DNA of 64,000 bases from Amycolatopsis mediterranei (GTDB lineage Bacteria; Actinomycetota; Actinomycetes; Mycobacteriales; Pseudonocardiaceae). The stretch is from positions 782,589 through 846,588 of the forward strand of contig NZ_CP100416.1 of the NCBI RefSeq assembly GCF_026017845.1. Reading direction: 5' to 3'. Below the pieces are notes generated by a model. That model worked only from the letters and a program-made list of their open reading frames with translations. It was not told the DNA's origin and did no database searches. Positions 10,019 through 18,572 of this stretch are shown here, in pieces. The position numbers and the translations under genes were made by a program. Position 1 is the stretch's first letter; each line of letters opens with the position of its first letter.

Positions 10019-10075
10019 CCGCAGTGAATGACTCATTCCTGGCGTCGGACGCAAGGAATGAGTCATTCACTGCGG
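10019..10075. terminator. Perfect 22-bp inverted repeat between convergent genes
   Basis: The left arm (10019-10040, CCGCAGTGAATGACTCATTC plus CT) and right arm (10054-10075) are exact reverse complements. The 13-base loop itself contains GCGTC facing GACGC, so nearly all 57 bases are palindromic. It lies between the tsaE stop and the stop of the minus-strand serine hydrolase, where a bidirectional terminator is expected. The AT-rich, highly regular arm is unlike local sequence and may belong to a dispersed repeat family. Confidence 0.85.
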
Positions 10076-10096
10076 TTGAGCCCTCCGCAGCTGCGC

Positions 10097-11095
10097 TCAG
10101 CCGCCGTTGTACTGCTGGTAGGCCGGTGCCCGGAAGGTCCTGGCGCCGGCGCCCGCGATCTTGTCGACCGCGCACAGGAACTTCGGCCCCATCTTCGCGC
10201 TGGCCTGCCGGACGGGGTGCGTGGCCCCGAAGTCCTCGGGGTTCGCCTGGCCGTGCGCGAACATCGAGTAGATCAACACCGGCTTGCCCGCGGCGTCGAA
10301 CATGATTCCCGCCTCGTTGCGGCCGTCGTTCAGCCAGCCCGCCTTCGTGGCGATCCTCGACCGATCGACCGACGACATCTCCCGGCGGATACCGTCGGTG
10401 AACGCCACCTGCGACCGCAGGAGGGACAGCAGGTAATCCGTCGACGCCGGGCTCAGCAAGGTGCCCGCGACCAGCGCCTTCAGCAGGTCGTGGGTCTCGC
10501 GCGGAGTGGTTTGGCCGAGGAAGTAGCGGTTCGGGTTGGCCACCGGCGTGACCTGGGTCTTGGGGAAGCCCTTGGCCACCAGGATCTGGTTGATCTCGGC
10601 CGCCGGAACCACGAGCCCCACCAGCCGGACGCACGTGTCGTCCGAAACCGTGAGGAACAGCGACAGGACGTGGCCCAGCGTGAACGCGCTCGGGTACGCC
10701 TTGTCCAGGATGATGATGCCGTCGCCACCCGGCACGACGATGCTCGCCGGCACCTGGACCTGCTGGTCCAGGGTGAGCAGGCCACGGTCGATCTTGTCCA
10801 TCAAGGTGACCGCGACGGCCACCTTGTTGACGCTGTACGCCTCGACGATCTCGTCGGGCGCCACGTCGACGGCCACCTGGTCGGCCACGCTGATGTAGGA
10901 GTTCCAGATGCCGCCTGCCTCAGCGGCCGCGGTGTCGTAGACGCGCTTCACCTTCTGCCTGGCCCGGTCCGGTGTGGCCGGGCTGGCCTCGATGTCTGCT
11001 TCCTGCGCGTACGCGGGAGAGCCGGCCAGAATGCTTCCGGCGGCGACGGCGGTCCCCAAACCGAACGCCGCTCGCCTGTTGAATTGATACCCCAT
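10097..11095 (-). CDS. Secreted class A beta-lactamase-like serine hydrolase
   Basis: A 332-residue exported protein of the penicillin-recognising serine hydrolase fold. The leader FNRRAAFGLGTAVAAGSILAGSPAYA has a twin-arginine-like pair and an AYA cleavage site. SVNK (SxxK) holds the nucleophile, SDD takes the place of the usual SDN, and KAGW takes the place of KTG. These departures mean that beta-lactam hydrolysis cannot be claimed; a cell-wall or ester hydrolase is equally possible. The ATG at 11095 was preferred over an upstream start because it directly begins the signal peptide. It stands alone, convergent with tsaE. Confidence 0.8.
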   Translation of the reverse strand: MGYQFNRRAAFGLGTAVAAGSILAGSPAYAQEADIEASPATPDRARQKVKRVYDTAAAEAGGIWNSYISVADQVAVDVAPDEIVEAYSVNKVAVAVTLMDKIDRGLLTLDQQVQVPASIVVPGGDGIIILDKAYPSAFTLGHVLSLFLTVSDDTCVRLVGLVVPAAEINQILVAKGFPKTQVTPVANPNRYFLGQTTPRETHDLLKALVAGTLLSPASTDYLLSLLRSQVAFTDGIRREMSSVDRSRIATKAGWLNDGRNEAGIMFDAAGKPVLIYSMFAHGQANPEDFGATHPVRQASAKMGPKFLCAVDKIAGAGARTFRAPAYQQYNGG

Positions 11096-11169
11096 CGCAA
11101 GATCCAACCACGGATGGACCCGCCGGCGGCACAATCCTCGTCGACTGCACCCTGCTCACCGGACGTCGA

Positions 11170-12498
11170 TCATCGAGCCGGACTCACCACCGCCCGCGCG
11201 ACGCCCAGGTCCACGAGGTCCTGCGGTCGCAGGTGCAGCCGGTTGGCGATGTCCGGCACCTCCTCGGCCGGACGCTTGAGGATCGCCGCCGCGGCTTCCG
11301 GGGACGTCACCGAGAAGTACGCGTCCGGGGCCACCCAGGTCGAACCCGCCGCGGCGAACGCCAGTGCACCGCCCGAGCCGCCTTCGCCGATCACCAGCGT
11401 CGTCACCGGGACCGAGGCCGTCGCCACCGCCTCGAACATCTCCGCGATCGCGCCGCCCGCGCCCGCCTGCTCCGCCGCCGCGTCGTTCGCCGCGCCCGGG
11501 GTGTCGACCAGCGTCAGCACCGGGATGCCCAGGCGGGAAGCCAGCCGCACCAGCCGGGCCGCCGTCCGGAACCCCGACGGCAACGTCGGCGTGCCGCACT
11601 GAGCCGCGTACGCGACCGTCCGCCCGTCGCGCCAGCCGAAGCCGCACGCGACACCGGGATCCGCGCCGCCGACGCGGTCGCCGCTGATGTCCTGCCGCCA
11701 GTCGAAGTAACTGTCGAGGTACTCCGCCGCCCGGGCCCGCGATGGTGACCGCGCGGCCTGAACCGCTTCCCAGCCCGTGGCAGGCACCGAAGCGGCTCGC
11801 AGCGCGGAAGGCGGCGGAGCCGCGGCCGACGAATGCGCGGTCAGCAGCCGCAGCCACCGTTCCAGCGCCGTGCCGAGTTCCTCCGGCGCCACGACGGCGT
11901 CGACCTGACCCCAGCCGAAATGCGCCTCCGCGGTGTACGCCTCGGGCGAGCCGGGCGGGCGCACCCGCGAGCCCGCGAACCCGACCTGGGCTTCCGGCAG
12001 CGCGAGGATGACGTCGGCGCCCGCGCCGAGCGTCGCCCAGCCGCCGCCGGTCGTCGGGTCGCGCAGCACCGAGAGCTGGGGGATGCCCACCGAACGCGTC
12101 AACGCCGACGCCCGCGCCACCCGCTGCAGCTGCATCAACGCGCGCATGCCCTGCTGCATGCGGCTGCCGCCGGTCGCGATCAGCGACACCACCGGCAGCC
12201 GCACGTCGCGGGCGTGCGCGAACGCCGCTTCGATCCGGTCGCCGGTGCGCTGCCCGAGCGATCCGCCGAGGAACCCGAACTCGAAGGCGATCAGCACGGC
12301 TTCGACGTCGCCGATCTTCGCCGTCCCGCAGAGGACCGATTCCTTCTCACCCGTGCGCTCTTCCGCGGCGGAACGCGCTTCCCGGTAGCCCGGCCAGCCG
12401 ATCGGGCCGTCGGCGGGCTCCTCGCGCAGCGGGGTCGGGAACTCCGTGAAACCGCTTCCGATCGCGCCGAGGATCTCCCGCGCCGGCAGCCTAGGCAC
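11170..12498 (-). CDS. Fused acyl-CoA carboxyltransferase (AccD-AccA type)
   Basis: A 442-residue carboxyltransferase with two crotonase-fold halves. The first half is AccD-like: LIAFEFGFLGGSLGQRTGDRIEAA begins it, then SLIATGGSRMQQGM and QLSVLRDPTTGGGWATLG. The second half is AccA-like: LVDTPGAANDAAAEQAG, then VIGEGGSGGALAFA. Glycine-rich oxyanion-type motifs occur in both. It starts at GTG 12498, inside the end of matB (8-base overlap). That coupling suggests a role in malonyl-CoA or acyl-CoA supply. Biotin carboxylase and carrier subunits are not nearby, and the actual acyl substrate is not determined by the sequence. Confidence 0.8.
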   Translation of the reverse strand: MPRLPAREILGAIGSGFTEFPTPLREEPADGPIGWPGYREARSAAEERTGEKESVLCGTAKIGDVEAVLIAFEFGFLGGSLGQRTGDRIEAAFAHARDVRLPVVSLIATGGSRMQQGMRALMQLQRVARASALTRSVGIPQLSVLRDPTTGGGWATLGAGADVILALPEAQVGFAGSRVRPPGSPEAYTAEAHFGWGQVDAVVAPEELGTALERWLRLLTAHSSAAAPPPSALRAASVPATGWEAVQAARSPSRARAAEYLDSYFDWRQDISGDRVGGADPGVACGFGWRDGRTVAYAAQCGTPTLPSGFRTAARLVRLASRLGIPVLTLVDTPGAANDAAAEQAGAGGAIAEMFEAVATASVPVTTLVIGEGGSGGALAFAAAGSTWVAPDAYFSVTSPEAAAAILKRPAEEVPDIANRLHLRPQDLVDLGVARAVVSPAR

Positions 12499-13915
12499 CG
12501 AGCGCCCGCTTCATGACCTTGCCCATGTCGTTGCGCGGCAACGCGTCCAGGTATCGGACGACCCGCGGGCGCTTGTGCGGTGCGAGCAGTTTCGCGACGT
12601 GGTCGGCGAGCTCGTCGGCGGCCGGTGGCTCGCCGGACGGCACGATCCAGGCGACGATGCGCTCGCCGAGGTCGTCGTCCGGCTCGCCGGTGACGGCCGC
12701 CTCGGCGACGCCGGGGTGCTCGAGCAGCGCGTTCTCGATCTCACCCGCGCCGATCTTGTAGCCGCCGCTCTTGATCAGGTCGGTCGCCTTGCGGCCGACG
12801 ATCTTCACGTACCCGTCGGTGTCGCGGGTGGCCATGTCGCCGGTGCGGAACCAGCCGCCGTCGAACGCGGCCGCGGTCGCGTCCGGGCGGTTGAGGTACT
12901 CGGTGAACAGGTTCGGCCCGCGGACCTGGATCTCGCCGACCGTCTCGACGTCTTCGACCACTTCGCCGGCGTCGCCGACCAGCCGCAGTTCGACACCTCG
13001 CAGCGGGACGCCGACCGTGCCGGGCTTGTGCTCGCCGTCCGCGCGGACGCTGGTGTTCATCAGCGTCTCGGTCATGCCGTAGCGCTCGACGACCTGCTGG
13101 CCGGTCGCCGCGGTGATCAGCTGGTGGTCGCACACCGGCAGCGCCGCCGACCCGGAGACCAGCAGCCGGGCCCGCTTGAGCGCGTCGGCGAGCGCGGCGT
13201 CGGAGCCGACCTCGCCGGCGATCCGGTGGTACATCGTCGGGACGCCGAACAGCATCGTCGCGCCGGCCGCCAGCTCCCGCGCGACGCCTTCGGTCGAGAA
13301 CCGGCCGAGGTGGCGCACCGAACCGCCGCGGCGCAGCGGGCCGAGGATGCCGAGGATCAGGCCGTGCACGTGGAACAGGGGAAGCGCGTGCACCAGGACG
13401 TCGTCGGCCGTCCAGCCCCAGGCGTCCTCCAGGGCGTCCAGTGTGGTCGCGAGCGCGCGGCGGGGGAGCACGACGCCCTTCGGCGGCCCGGTGGTGCCCG
13501 AGGTGTAGACGATCAGCGCCGGGCTTTCCGGGTCGGGCTCGTCCGCGACCAGCGCTTTCCCCCCGCTCAGGGAGATGTCCCGGTGCGGCAGGGCGGCGAG
13601 CCCGGCGGGCAGGTCGGCGCCGGGCTCGGCCAGGACGAGGGCGGGTTCGCTGTCGGCGAGGATGTGGGCGAGCTCGCGCTCGCCGATCTTCGGGTTGAGC
13701 GGCACCGCCGGCACCCCGGCGAGCAGCGCGGCGACGACCGCGACACTCGTGTGGACGGTCGGCGTCGCCCACACCGCCACCCGGCCGGGTGGCAGCTCGC
13801 GGGCGAGACCGCCGGCGACGGCGGCCAGCTCGTCGTAGGTCAGGACGTGGTCGCCGAAGCGCAAGGCTTCCTTCGCGGCACCGGCGACGAGCGTGGGAAA
13901 CAAGGGGTCGGGCAC
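12491..13915 (-). CDS. matB: Malonyl-CoA synthetase
   Basis: An ANL-superfamily ligase that activates malonate, and often methylmalonate, with ATP and CoA. AMP-binding motif YTSGTTGPPKGVV, the LFHVHGL segment, RYGMTETLMNTSVRADG, FRTGDMATRD, GRKATDLIKSGGYKIGAGEIE and the C-terminal lysine region RNDMGKVMKRAL are all visible and closely match what I recall of Streptomyces MatB. Length is 474 residues. It is the first gene of a minus-strand pair with the carboxyltransferase and is divergent from tsaB (99-base gap). It could supply extender units for fatty acid or polyketide synthesis (inference). Confidence 0.92.
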   Translation of the reverse strand: MPDPLFPTLVAGAAKEALRFGDHVLTYDELAAVAGGLARELPPGRVAVWATPTVHTSVAVVAALLAGVPAVPLNPKIGERELAHILADSEPALVLAEPGADLPAGLAALPHRDISLSGGKALVADEPDPESPALIVYTSGTTGPPKGVVLPRRALATTLDALEDAWGWTADDVLVHALPLFHVHGLILGILGPLRRGGSVRHLGRFSTEGVARELAAGATMLFGVPTMYHRIAGEVGSDAALADALKRARLLVSGSAALPVCDHQLITAATGQQVVERYGMTETLMNTSVRADGEHKPGTVGVPLRGVELRLVGDAGEVVEDVETVGEIQVRGPNLFTEYLNRPDATAAAFDGGWFRTGDMATRDTDGYVKIVGRKATDLIKSGGYKIGAGEIENALLEHPGVAEAAVTGEPDDDLGERIVAWIVPSGEPPAADELADHVAKLLAPHKRPRVVRYLDALPRNDMGKVMKRALGA

Positions 13916-14014
13916 CGCGGGGACCTCCCAGTGTCGGACTCCTTCCGCACGTTACCGTGCTGATCCGTCCCCTGCAGCAACCAGCCGAAGACGCTGGTCG
14001 TAGGCTGGGACACC

Positions 14015-14680
14015 GTGTTGGTACTGGCGATCGATACCTCGACCCCGGCGGTGACCGCGGGCGTCGTCGCGCTGGACGGCGGCTTGGTCGAGACGCGCGG
14101 TGAGCGCGTCACGGTCGACCCCCGCGCCCACGGAGAGCTGATCACGCCGCACGCGCTGGCCGCCGCCGAGGCCGCCGGGGTGACCTTCAAGGACCTCGAC
14201 GCGATCGTCGCCGGCGTCGGCCCCGGGCCGTTCACCGGCCTGCGTGCCGGCCTGGCCACCGCCGCCGCGCTCGGCCACGCCCTCGGCATCCCGGTGTACC
14301 CGGTCTGCAGCCTCGACGCACTGGCCGCCGACGTCGCCCCGGGGGACAACGCTTTCCTCGTGCTCACCGACGCCCGTCGTCGCGAGGTCTACTGGGCGGC
14401 CTACGACGCCGCCGGGCGGCGCACCGACGGCCCGCACGTCCAGCGTCCCGCCGGCCTCGAGACCGACGTCAAGGTGGCGGCCGGGGACGGCGCCCTGCTG
14501 TACGCCGAAGTGCTCGACGTCCGGCCGGTCGAGCCGCGCTTCCCGTCGCCCGCCGGGCTGGTGAAGGTCGCTCGGAGCGCCTTGCTCACTTCGGAGCCGC
14601 CGGCCCCGCTGACGCCGTTGTACCTGCGCCGCCCCGACGCCGCCGAACCCGCGGCGCCGAAACGGGTGACCGCTTCGTGA
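14015..14680 (+). CDS. tsaB: tRNA threonylcarbamoyladenosine protein TsaB
   Basis: The inactive ASKHA paralogue that scaffolds TsaD and TsaE in t6A synthesis. It begins LVLAIDTSTPAVTAGVV and has GVGPGPFTGLRAGLATA, the family hallmark, then YPVCSLDALA and TDARRREVYWA. Length is 221 residues. The GTG start is preceded by GCTGGGA. Its TGA overlaps the GTG of rimI (GTGA), so the three genes tsaB-rimI-tsaD are translationally coupled. Confidence 0.95.
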   Translation: MLVLAIDTSTPAVTAGVVALDGGLVETRGERVTVDPRAHGELITPHALAAAEAAGVTFKDLDAIVAGVGPGPFTGLRAGLATAAALGHALGIPVYPVCSLDALAADVAPGDNAFLVLTDARRREVYWAAYDAAGRRTDGPHVQRPAGLETDVKVAAGDGALLYAEVLDVRPVEPRFPSPAGLVKVARSALLTSEPPAPLTPLYLRRPDAAEPAAPKRVTAS

Positions 14681-15156
14681 GACTCGAGCCGCTGCGCCGC
14701 ATGGACATCGCCCGGTGCGTGGAGATCGAGAAGATCCTGTTCCCCGGCGACGACCCGTGGAGCGCCCGCGCCTTCCACTCCGAACTGGACGCGGGCAACT
14801 TCTACCTCGCCGCCCGCCCGGACGAGGGCGATGAGCTGCTCGGCTACGCCGGGCTGGCCGTCGTCGGCCGCCGCCGCGGCGAGTACGAGGCGACCGTGCA
14901 CACCATCGGCGTCGCGCCCGAGCACCAGGGCCAGGGCATCGGCAAGGCGCTGCTGCAGGCGCTGCTGACGCGGGCCGACGAGTTCGAGGCGCCGGTCTTC
15001 CTCGAGGTCCGCACGGACAACACCACCGCGCTCGCCCTGTACGAGCGCCACGGCTTCGAACGGCTCGGCATCCGGAAGCGCTACTACCAGCCCTCCGGCG
15101 CCGACGCGTACACGATGGTCCGCCCGGCGCGGACGCGAGACGGGGTGGCGGGCTGA
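14677..15156 (+). CDS. rimI: Ribosomal-protein/N-terminal alanine acetyltransferase RimI
   Basis: A GNAT acetyltransferase of 159 residues that acetylates N-termini such as that of ribosomal protein S18. The acetyl-CoA loop appears as [16 protein letters not shown], preceded by HTIGV, followed by [30 protein letters not shown], typical of RimI. Its start overlaps tsaB (GTGA) and its stop overlaps the tsaD start (TGATG). This placement is conserved across actinobacteria. Confidence 0.93.
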   Translation: MRLEPLRRMDIARCVEIEKILFPGDDPWSARAFHSELDAGNFYLAARPDEGDELLGYAGLAVVGRRRGEYEATVHTIGVAPEHQGQGIGKALLQALLTRADEFEAPVFLEVRTDNTTALALYERHGFERLGIRKRYYQPSGADAYTMVRPARTRDGVAG

Positions 15157-16202
15157 TGGCACGCATCATCATGGGTATCGAGAGCTCGTGCGACGAGACC
15201 GGCGTCGGGCTGGTCCGGCTGCACGACGACGGCACGGTCGAGCTGCTGGCCGACGAGGTCGCCTCCAGTGTCGAGCAGCACGCCCGGTTCGGCGGGGTGG
15301 TGCCTGAGGTTGCCAGTCGTGCGCATCTGGAGGCGATGGTCCCGACGACTCAGCGGGCCTTCGCCACGGCTGGTCTTTCGCTGTCCGATGTGGACGCTAT
15401 TGCGGTGACGGCCGGCCCGGGGCTGGCCGGTGCGCTGCTCGTCGGTGTCTCCGCGGCCAAGGCGTATGCGACGGCGTTGGACGTGCCTTTGTACGGCGTC
15501 AACCACCTGGCCGGGCACATCGCTGTCGACACGCTGCAGCACGGGCCGTTGCCGGCGCCGTGCCTGGCGTTGCTGGTTTCCGGTGGGCACACGCAGCTGC
15601 TGCGCGTTGACGACATCGCGTCGTCGATCACCGAGCTGGGGTCCACTGTGGATGATGCGGCCGGTGAGGCGTACGACAAGGTTGCGCGCGTGCTCGGGCT
15701 GCCGTACCCGGGTGGTCCGCCGATCGACAACGCGGCCAAGAAGGGGAACCCGGCGGCGATTGCGTTCCCTCGGGGGATGACGGGGCCGCGGGATGCTGCG
15801 TTTGATTTTTCCTTCTCGGGGTTGAAGACTTCGGTTGCTCGTTGGGTCGAGGGCGCTGCGCGGCGTGGCGAGGAGATTCCGGTGGACGATGTTGCGGCGT
15901 CGTTCCAGGAGGCCGTTGCGGATGTGCTGACCGCGAAGGCGATTCGTGCCGCGAAGGAGCAGGGGATCGGCACGATGGTGATTTCCGGTGGTGTGGCCGC
16001 GAATTCTCGGTTGAAGGAACTCGCGGCCGAACGCTGTGCGGTTGCGGGTATTGAGCTGCGGGTTCCTCGGCCGCGGCTGTGTACTGATAATGGTGCGATG
16101 ATTGCAGCCTTGGGTGCTCATGTGGTGGCTGCCAAGCGTCCGACTGCTCCGCTGGAGTTCAGTGCTAACCCGGCTTTGCCGGTGAATGTGGTGTCGTTGT
16201 AG
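15156..16202 (+). CDS. tsaD: tRNA N6-adenosine threonylcarbamoyltransferase TsaD
   Basis: Transfers the threonylcarbamoyl group to A37 of t[18 protein letters not shown] starts the ASKHA fold; the metal-binding histidines lie in [49 protein letters not shown] and [13 protein letters not shown] are all family signatures. Length is 348 residues. From about codon 50 onward the gene uses clearly more T-ending codons than its neighbours. This could reflect relaxed selection or gene conversion from a donor of different base composition. Confidence 0.96.
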   Translation: MARIIMGIESSCDETGVGLVRLHDDGTVELLADEVASSVEQHARFGGVVPEVASRAHLEAMVPTTQRAFATAGLSLSDVDAIAVTAGPGLAGALLVGVSAAKAYATALDVPLYGVNHLAGHIAVDTLQHGPLPAPCLALLVSGGHTQLLRVDDIASSITELGSTVDDAAGEAYDKVARVLGLPYPGGPPIDNAAKKGNPAAIAFPRGMTGPRDAAFDFSFSGLKTSVARWVEGAARRGEEIPVDDVAASFQEAVADVLTAKAIRAAKEQGIGTMVISGGVAANSRLKELAAERCAVAGIELRVPRPRLCTDNGAMIAALGAHVVAAKRPTAPLEFSANPALPVNVVSL

Positions 16203-16215
16203 ATTTTCCGCCACC

Positions 16216-16255
16216 CCGAAGCCTGATCGTGACTACGGCCGGGTTTTGGCTTCGG
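16216..16255. terminator. Possible bidirectional terminator after tsaD
   Basis: CCGAAGCC at 16216-16223 pairs with GGCTTCGG at 16248-16255 across a 24-base loop containing GGTTTTGG. It lies between convergent tsaD and the epimerase gene. The 120-base gap holds no gene. Confidence 0.45.
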
Positions 16256-16322
16256 ATCGGGGTTGCGGGGGTGTGGGCGCCGTGTTGCGGTTGGTGAGGT
16301 TGCCGCGATTGCTGTGCGCGCG

Positions 16323-17474
16323 TCAGGATGCCGTTGCCGGGGTGGGGGTTGGGGCCCGTACGCCCAGCAGTTCCTCGATTGCTGCTACCGCCAGGATTGC
16401 CGCATTGCCTTCGCCGTAAGGGTTCCCGACCTGGGCCGGGCGCAGTTCGCCGCTCAGCAACCTTGCCGCCGTGTCCGCTATGCGCTCGGTGTCCGTGCCC
16501 GCCAGCCATGCGCAGCCGGCCGCCACGACCTCCATGCGCTCGGTCACGTCGCGCAGCACCACCACTGGGGTGCCGAACGTCGGGGCCTCCTCCTGGATGC
16601 CGCCCGAATCCGTCAGCACCAGCGATGCCAGGCGCAACGCGCGGACCAGGTCCGGGTACTCCAGCGGGTCCGTCACCGTCACCCGGGGGAGGCCGGCCAG
16701 TGCCGCCTCCACCTGGGCGCGGACCTGGGGGTTCGGGTGCGCCGGGAACAGTACCTGGACGTCCGGGTGCTCGGCCACGATCAGCTGTACCGCCGCCAGC
16801 GTCCGCTCCAGGGGCTCGCCCCAGGACTCTCGCCGGTGGGAGGTGACCAGCACCAGCCGCTCGCCGGCTTCGGCGAGTCCCATCTCCAGCAATGCCAGCG
16901 CCGTGTCGCGGGCCGGTAGGTCGCGGGCCGCGATGTCCAGGACCGCGTCGACCACCGTGTTGCCCGTGACCGCGATCTGCTGCCGCGCAACGCCTTCCGA
17001 GCGCAGGGCCGCCGCCGCGCCGAGCGTTGGGGCCAGGTGCAGCGCCGCGATGCGGGACACCATCTGCCGGGCGCCCTCCTCCGGGAACGGGGCCGCCAGG
17101 TCGCGGGTGCGCAGTCCTGCCTCCAGGTGGACCACCTGGATGCCCAGCCAGAACGCCGCCAGCGCGCCGGCGAGCGTCGTCGTCGTGTCGCCCTGGACCA
17201 CCAGTGCCGCCGGGGTGTGGCGGCGCAGCACCTCGTCGAGTGCGGGCAACAGGCCCGCGACCAGCTCGGCCTGGCCGCCGGTCACCCGCGGTGGCACGTC
17301 GAGCCACACGTCCACGGCCAGCCCGAACGGCTCCAAGGCCTGCTCGACCATGCCCGGGTGCTGGCCGCTGTGCACGACGACCGGGCGCAGCACCGGGTGC
17401 GCGGCCAGCGCCAGTGCCAGCGGCGCGAGCTTGACGGCTTCCGGCCGCGTCCCGGCCAGCAACATCACGTCCAC
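16323..17474 (-). CDS. wecB: UDP-N-acetylglucosamine 2-epimerase (non-hydrolysing)
   Basis: Interconverts UDP-GlcNAc and UDP-ManNAc. The GT-B-fold epimerase motifs are LLAGTRPEAVKLAPL, SGQHPGM, VVQGDTTTT, VHLEAGLRT, APFPEEGARQ, TSHRRESWG, LTDSGGIQEEAPTFG and NPYGEGNA. GTG 17474 gives 383 residues, the normal size, and has GGAGAAGGG about 8 bases upstream; an in-frame extension to 17588 lacks family character. It is the last gene on the minus strand of the surface island, so ManNAc-containing glycans made with the nearby glycosyltransferase are a reasonable hypothesis. Its own promoter probably lies in 17475-17613. Confidence 0.92.
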   Translation of the reverse strand: MDVMLLAGTRPEAVKLAPLALALAAHPVLRPVVVHSGQHPGMVEQALEPFGLAVDVWLDVPPRVTGGQAELVAGLLPALDEVLRRHTPAALVVQGDTTTTLAGALAAFWLGIQVVHLEAGLRTRDLAAPFPEEGARQMVSRIAALHLAPTLGAAAALRSEGVARQQIAVTGNTVVDAVLDIAARDLPARDTALALLEMGLAEAGERLVLVTSHRRESWGEPLERTLAAVQLIVAEHPDVQVLFPAHPNPQVRAQVEAALAGLPRVTVTDPLEYPDLVRALRLASLVLTDSGGIQEEAPTFGTPVVVLRDVTERMEVVAAGCAWLAGTDTERIADTAARLLSGELRPAQVGNPYGEGNAAILAVAAIEELLGVRAPTPTPATAS

Positions 17475-17613
17475 CCCGTGCCGCCCTTCTCCACATCGTC
17501 CAGTGTCCAGCAAATTTCCACCCCCGGCCCCGGGTGGGCGGGGCAGTGTCATTTCCATCAATGGGGGCCGCCGGCGTGCGAGGGGCACACGCCGGCGGCC
17601 CTTGGTCGCCGTC

Positions 17614-17793
17614 TCAGTCCCGCGCCTGGGAAAGACGGCGGTTGCGGCGGTGGACGGCGATCAGCGCGCCGGTCCCGAGCAGGACCAGGAGCACGCCGAG
17701 GGCCAGCCACCAGCCGATGTCGGCGCCGGTGGCCGCGAGGGTGCCGATCCCGCCCCCGGCCACGCCGACGCCCGCGCCCGGCATCTTGTACAT
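17614..17793 (-). CDS. Small surface protein with LAxTG-type anchor
   Basis: A predicted 59-residue protein: a short glycine/valine-rich N-terminus, then GTLAATG, then a hydrophobic stretch (IGWWLALGVLLVLLGTGALIAV) and a basic tail HRRNRRLSQARD. That tripartite layout is a sortase sorting signal, and LAxTG is the type used by class E sortases of GC-rich actinobacteria. There is almost no mature domain, so it may be a spacer peptide or simply a tail-anchored protein. It starts 12 bases after the anchor-P gene, with GAGG just upstream of the ATG. No sortase gene is in the window. Confidence 0.6.
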   Translation of the reverse strand: MYKMPGAGVGVAGGGIGTLAATGADIGWWLALGVLLVLLGTGALIAVHRRNRRLSQARD

Positions 17794-17804
17794 CCGGACC
17801 TCGC

Positions 17805-18572
17805 TCAGGCCTGCGCGGAACGGCGGCGGAGGATGCGGGTGCCGACCGGCACGGCGACGGCGCCGAGCAGGCCGAGCCCGATCCACAGGCCCGCCCCCGA
17901 GGCCAGCGGCATCGGCGGCGCGGCCGGGCCGCAGGTCGCCGACGACACGATCACGTCACCCGAGCCGAGTGCCTTGAGCCCTTCGCCGAGCAGTCGCACG
18001 TGGACGGCGTTGACCGTGAGGCTGCCGTCTTTGTTCTTGACCTGCTCGTTCAGGATGATCGTCGCGACGTTGAGCCCGCCGAGGCCGACCTTGATCTGCG
18101 TGTTCGCGGCCGGGGTGGCGTCGACCGCGCCGACGCTGCCGAGGTTCGCGCCGACCAGCTTCGTGCTGCCTTCGACGCCCTTCTGCGTCGCGGTGCACAC
18201 GGCCTCGACGAGCTTGATGCCGACGTTGCCGAGCGCCGTCTTCAGCAGCGGGAGTGCGACGTCGGCGGTGCTCGCCTTCGCCGTCACCGCACCGGAATTT
18301 TCGTCTTGCTTGGCTTCGGTGTTGATCGCGCCGGCGGTGAGGATGCCGGGGAGGTCGACCTTCGCCAGGCTGCTGCTCGTCGGGCCCGCGGTGTTCGCGG
18401 CCGCGAACGGACCCGCCTTCACCGCGTTCTGGCCGAGCAGCTTGACGTCGACCTTGACGCCGTACGCGGATCCGTCGCCGGGGGCTGCCGAAGCGGGGGC
18501 CGCGCCGGCGAGCACGACGCTCGCCACGACCGCGGCGAGCAGCCCGCCACGGCGCACGAGGGAGCTCTTCAT
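17805..18572 (-). CDS. Exported surface protein, choice-of-anchor P type
   Basis: A 255-residue exported protein. A signal peptide (RRGGLLAAVVASVVLAGAAPASA) ends near residue 28. The mature part has many short beta-strand-like segments rich in Ala, Val, Thr and Asn (VKVDVKLLGQNAVKAGPF, then LAKVDLPGILTAGAIN, then VKNKDGSLTVNAVHVRLLG). Two cysteines (VCTATQKG and ATCGP) may pair. The C-terminus is a transmembrane helix (AGLWIGLGLLGAVAVPVG) and basic RILRRRSAQA tail. I recall this architecture as the predicted substrate of actinobacterial exosortases; the exosortase gene lies divergently 331 bases away. The ATG at 18572 follows AGGA with good spacing. Confidence 0.72.
   Translation of the reverse strand: MKSSLVRRGGLLAAVVASVVLAGAAPASAAPGDGSAYGVKVDVKLLGQNAVKAGPFAAANTAGPTSSSLAKVDLPGILTAGAINTEAKQDENSGAVTAKASTADVALPLLKTALGNVGIKLVEAVCTATQKGVEGSTKLVGANLGSVGAVDATPAANTQIKVGLGGLNVATIILNEQVKNKDGSLTVNAVHVRLLGEGLKALGSGDVIVSSATCGPAAPPMPLASGAGLWIGLGLLGAVAVPVGTRILRRRSAQA

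Noticed and set aside
10097..11095. Beta-lactam resistance gene
   Set aside because: The motifs are SVNK, SDD and KAGW rather than a full class A set, so only a penicillin-binding-fold serine hydrolase can be claimed.
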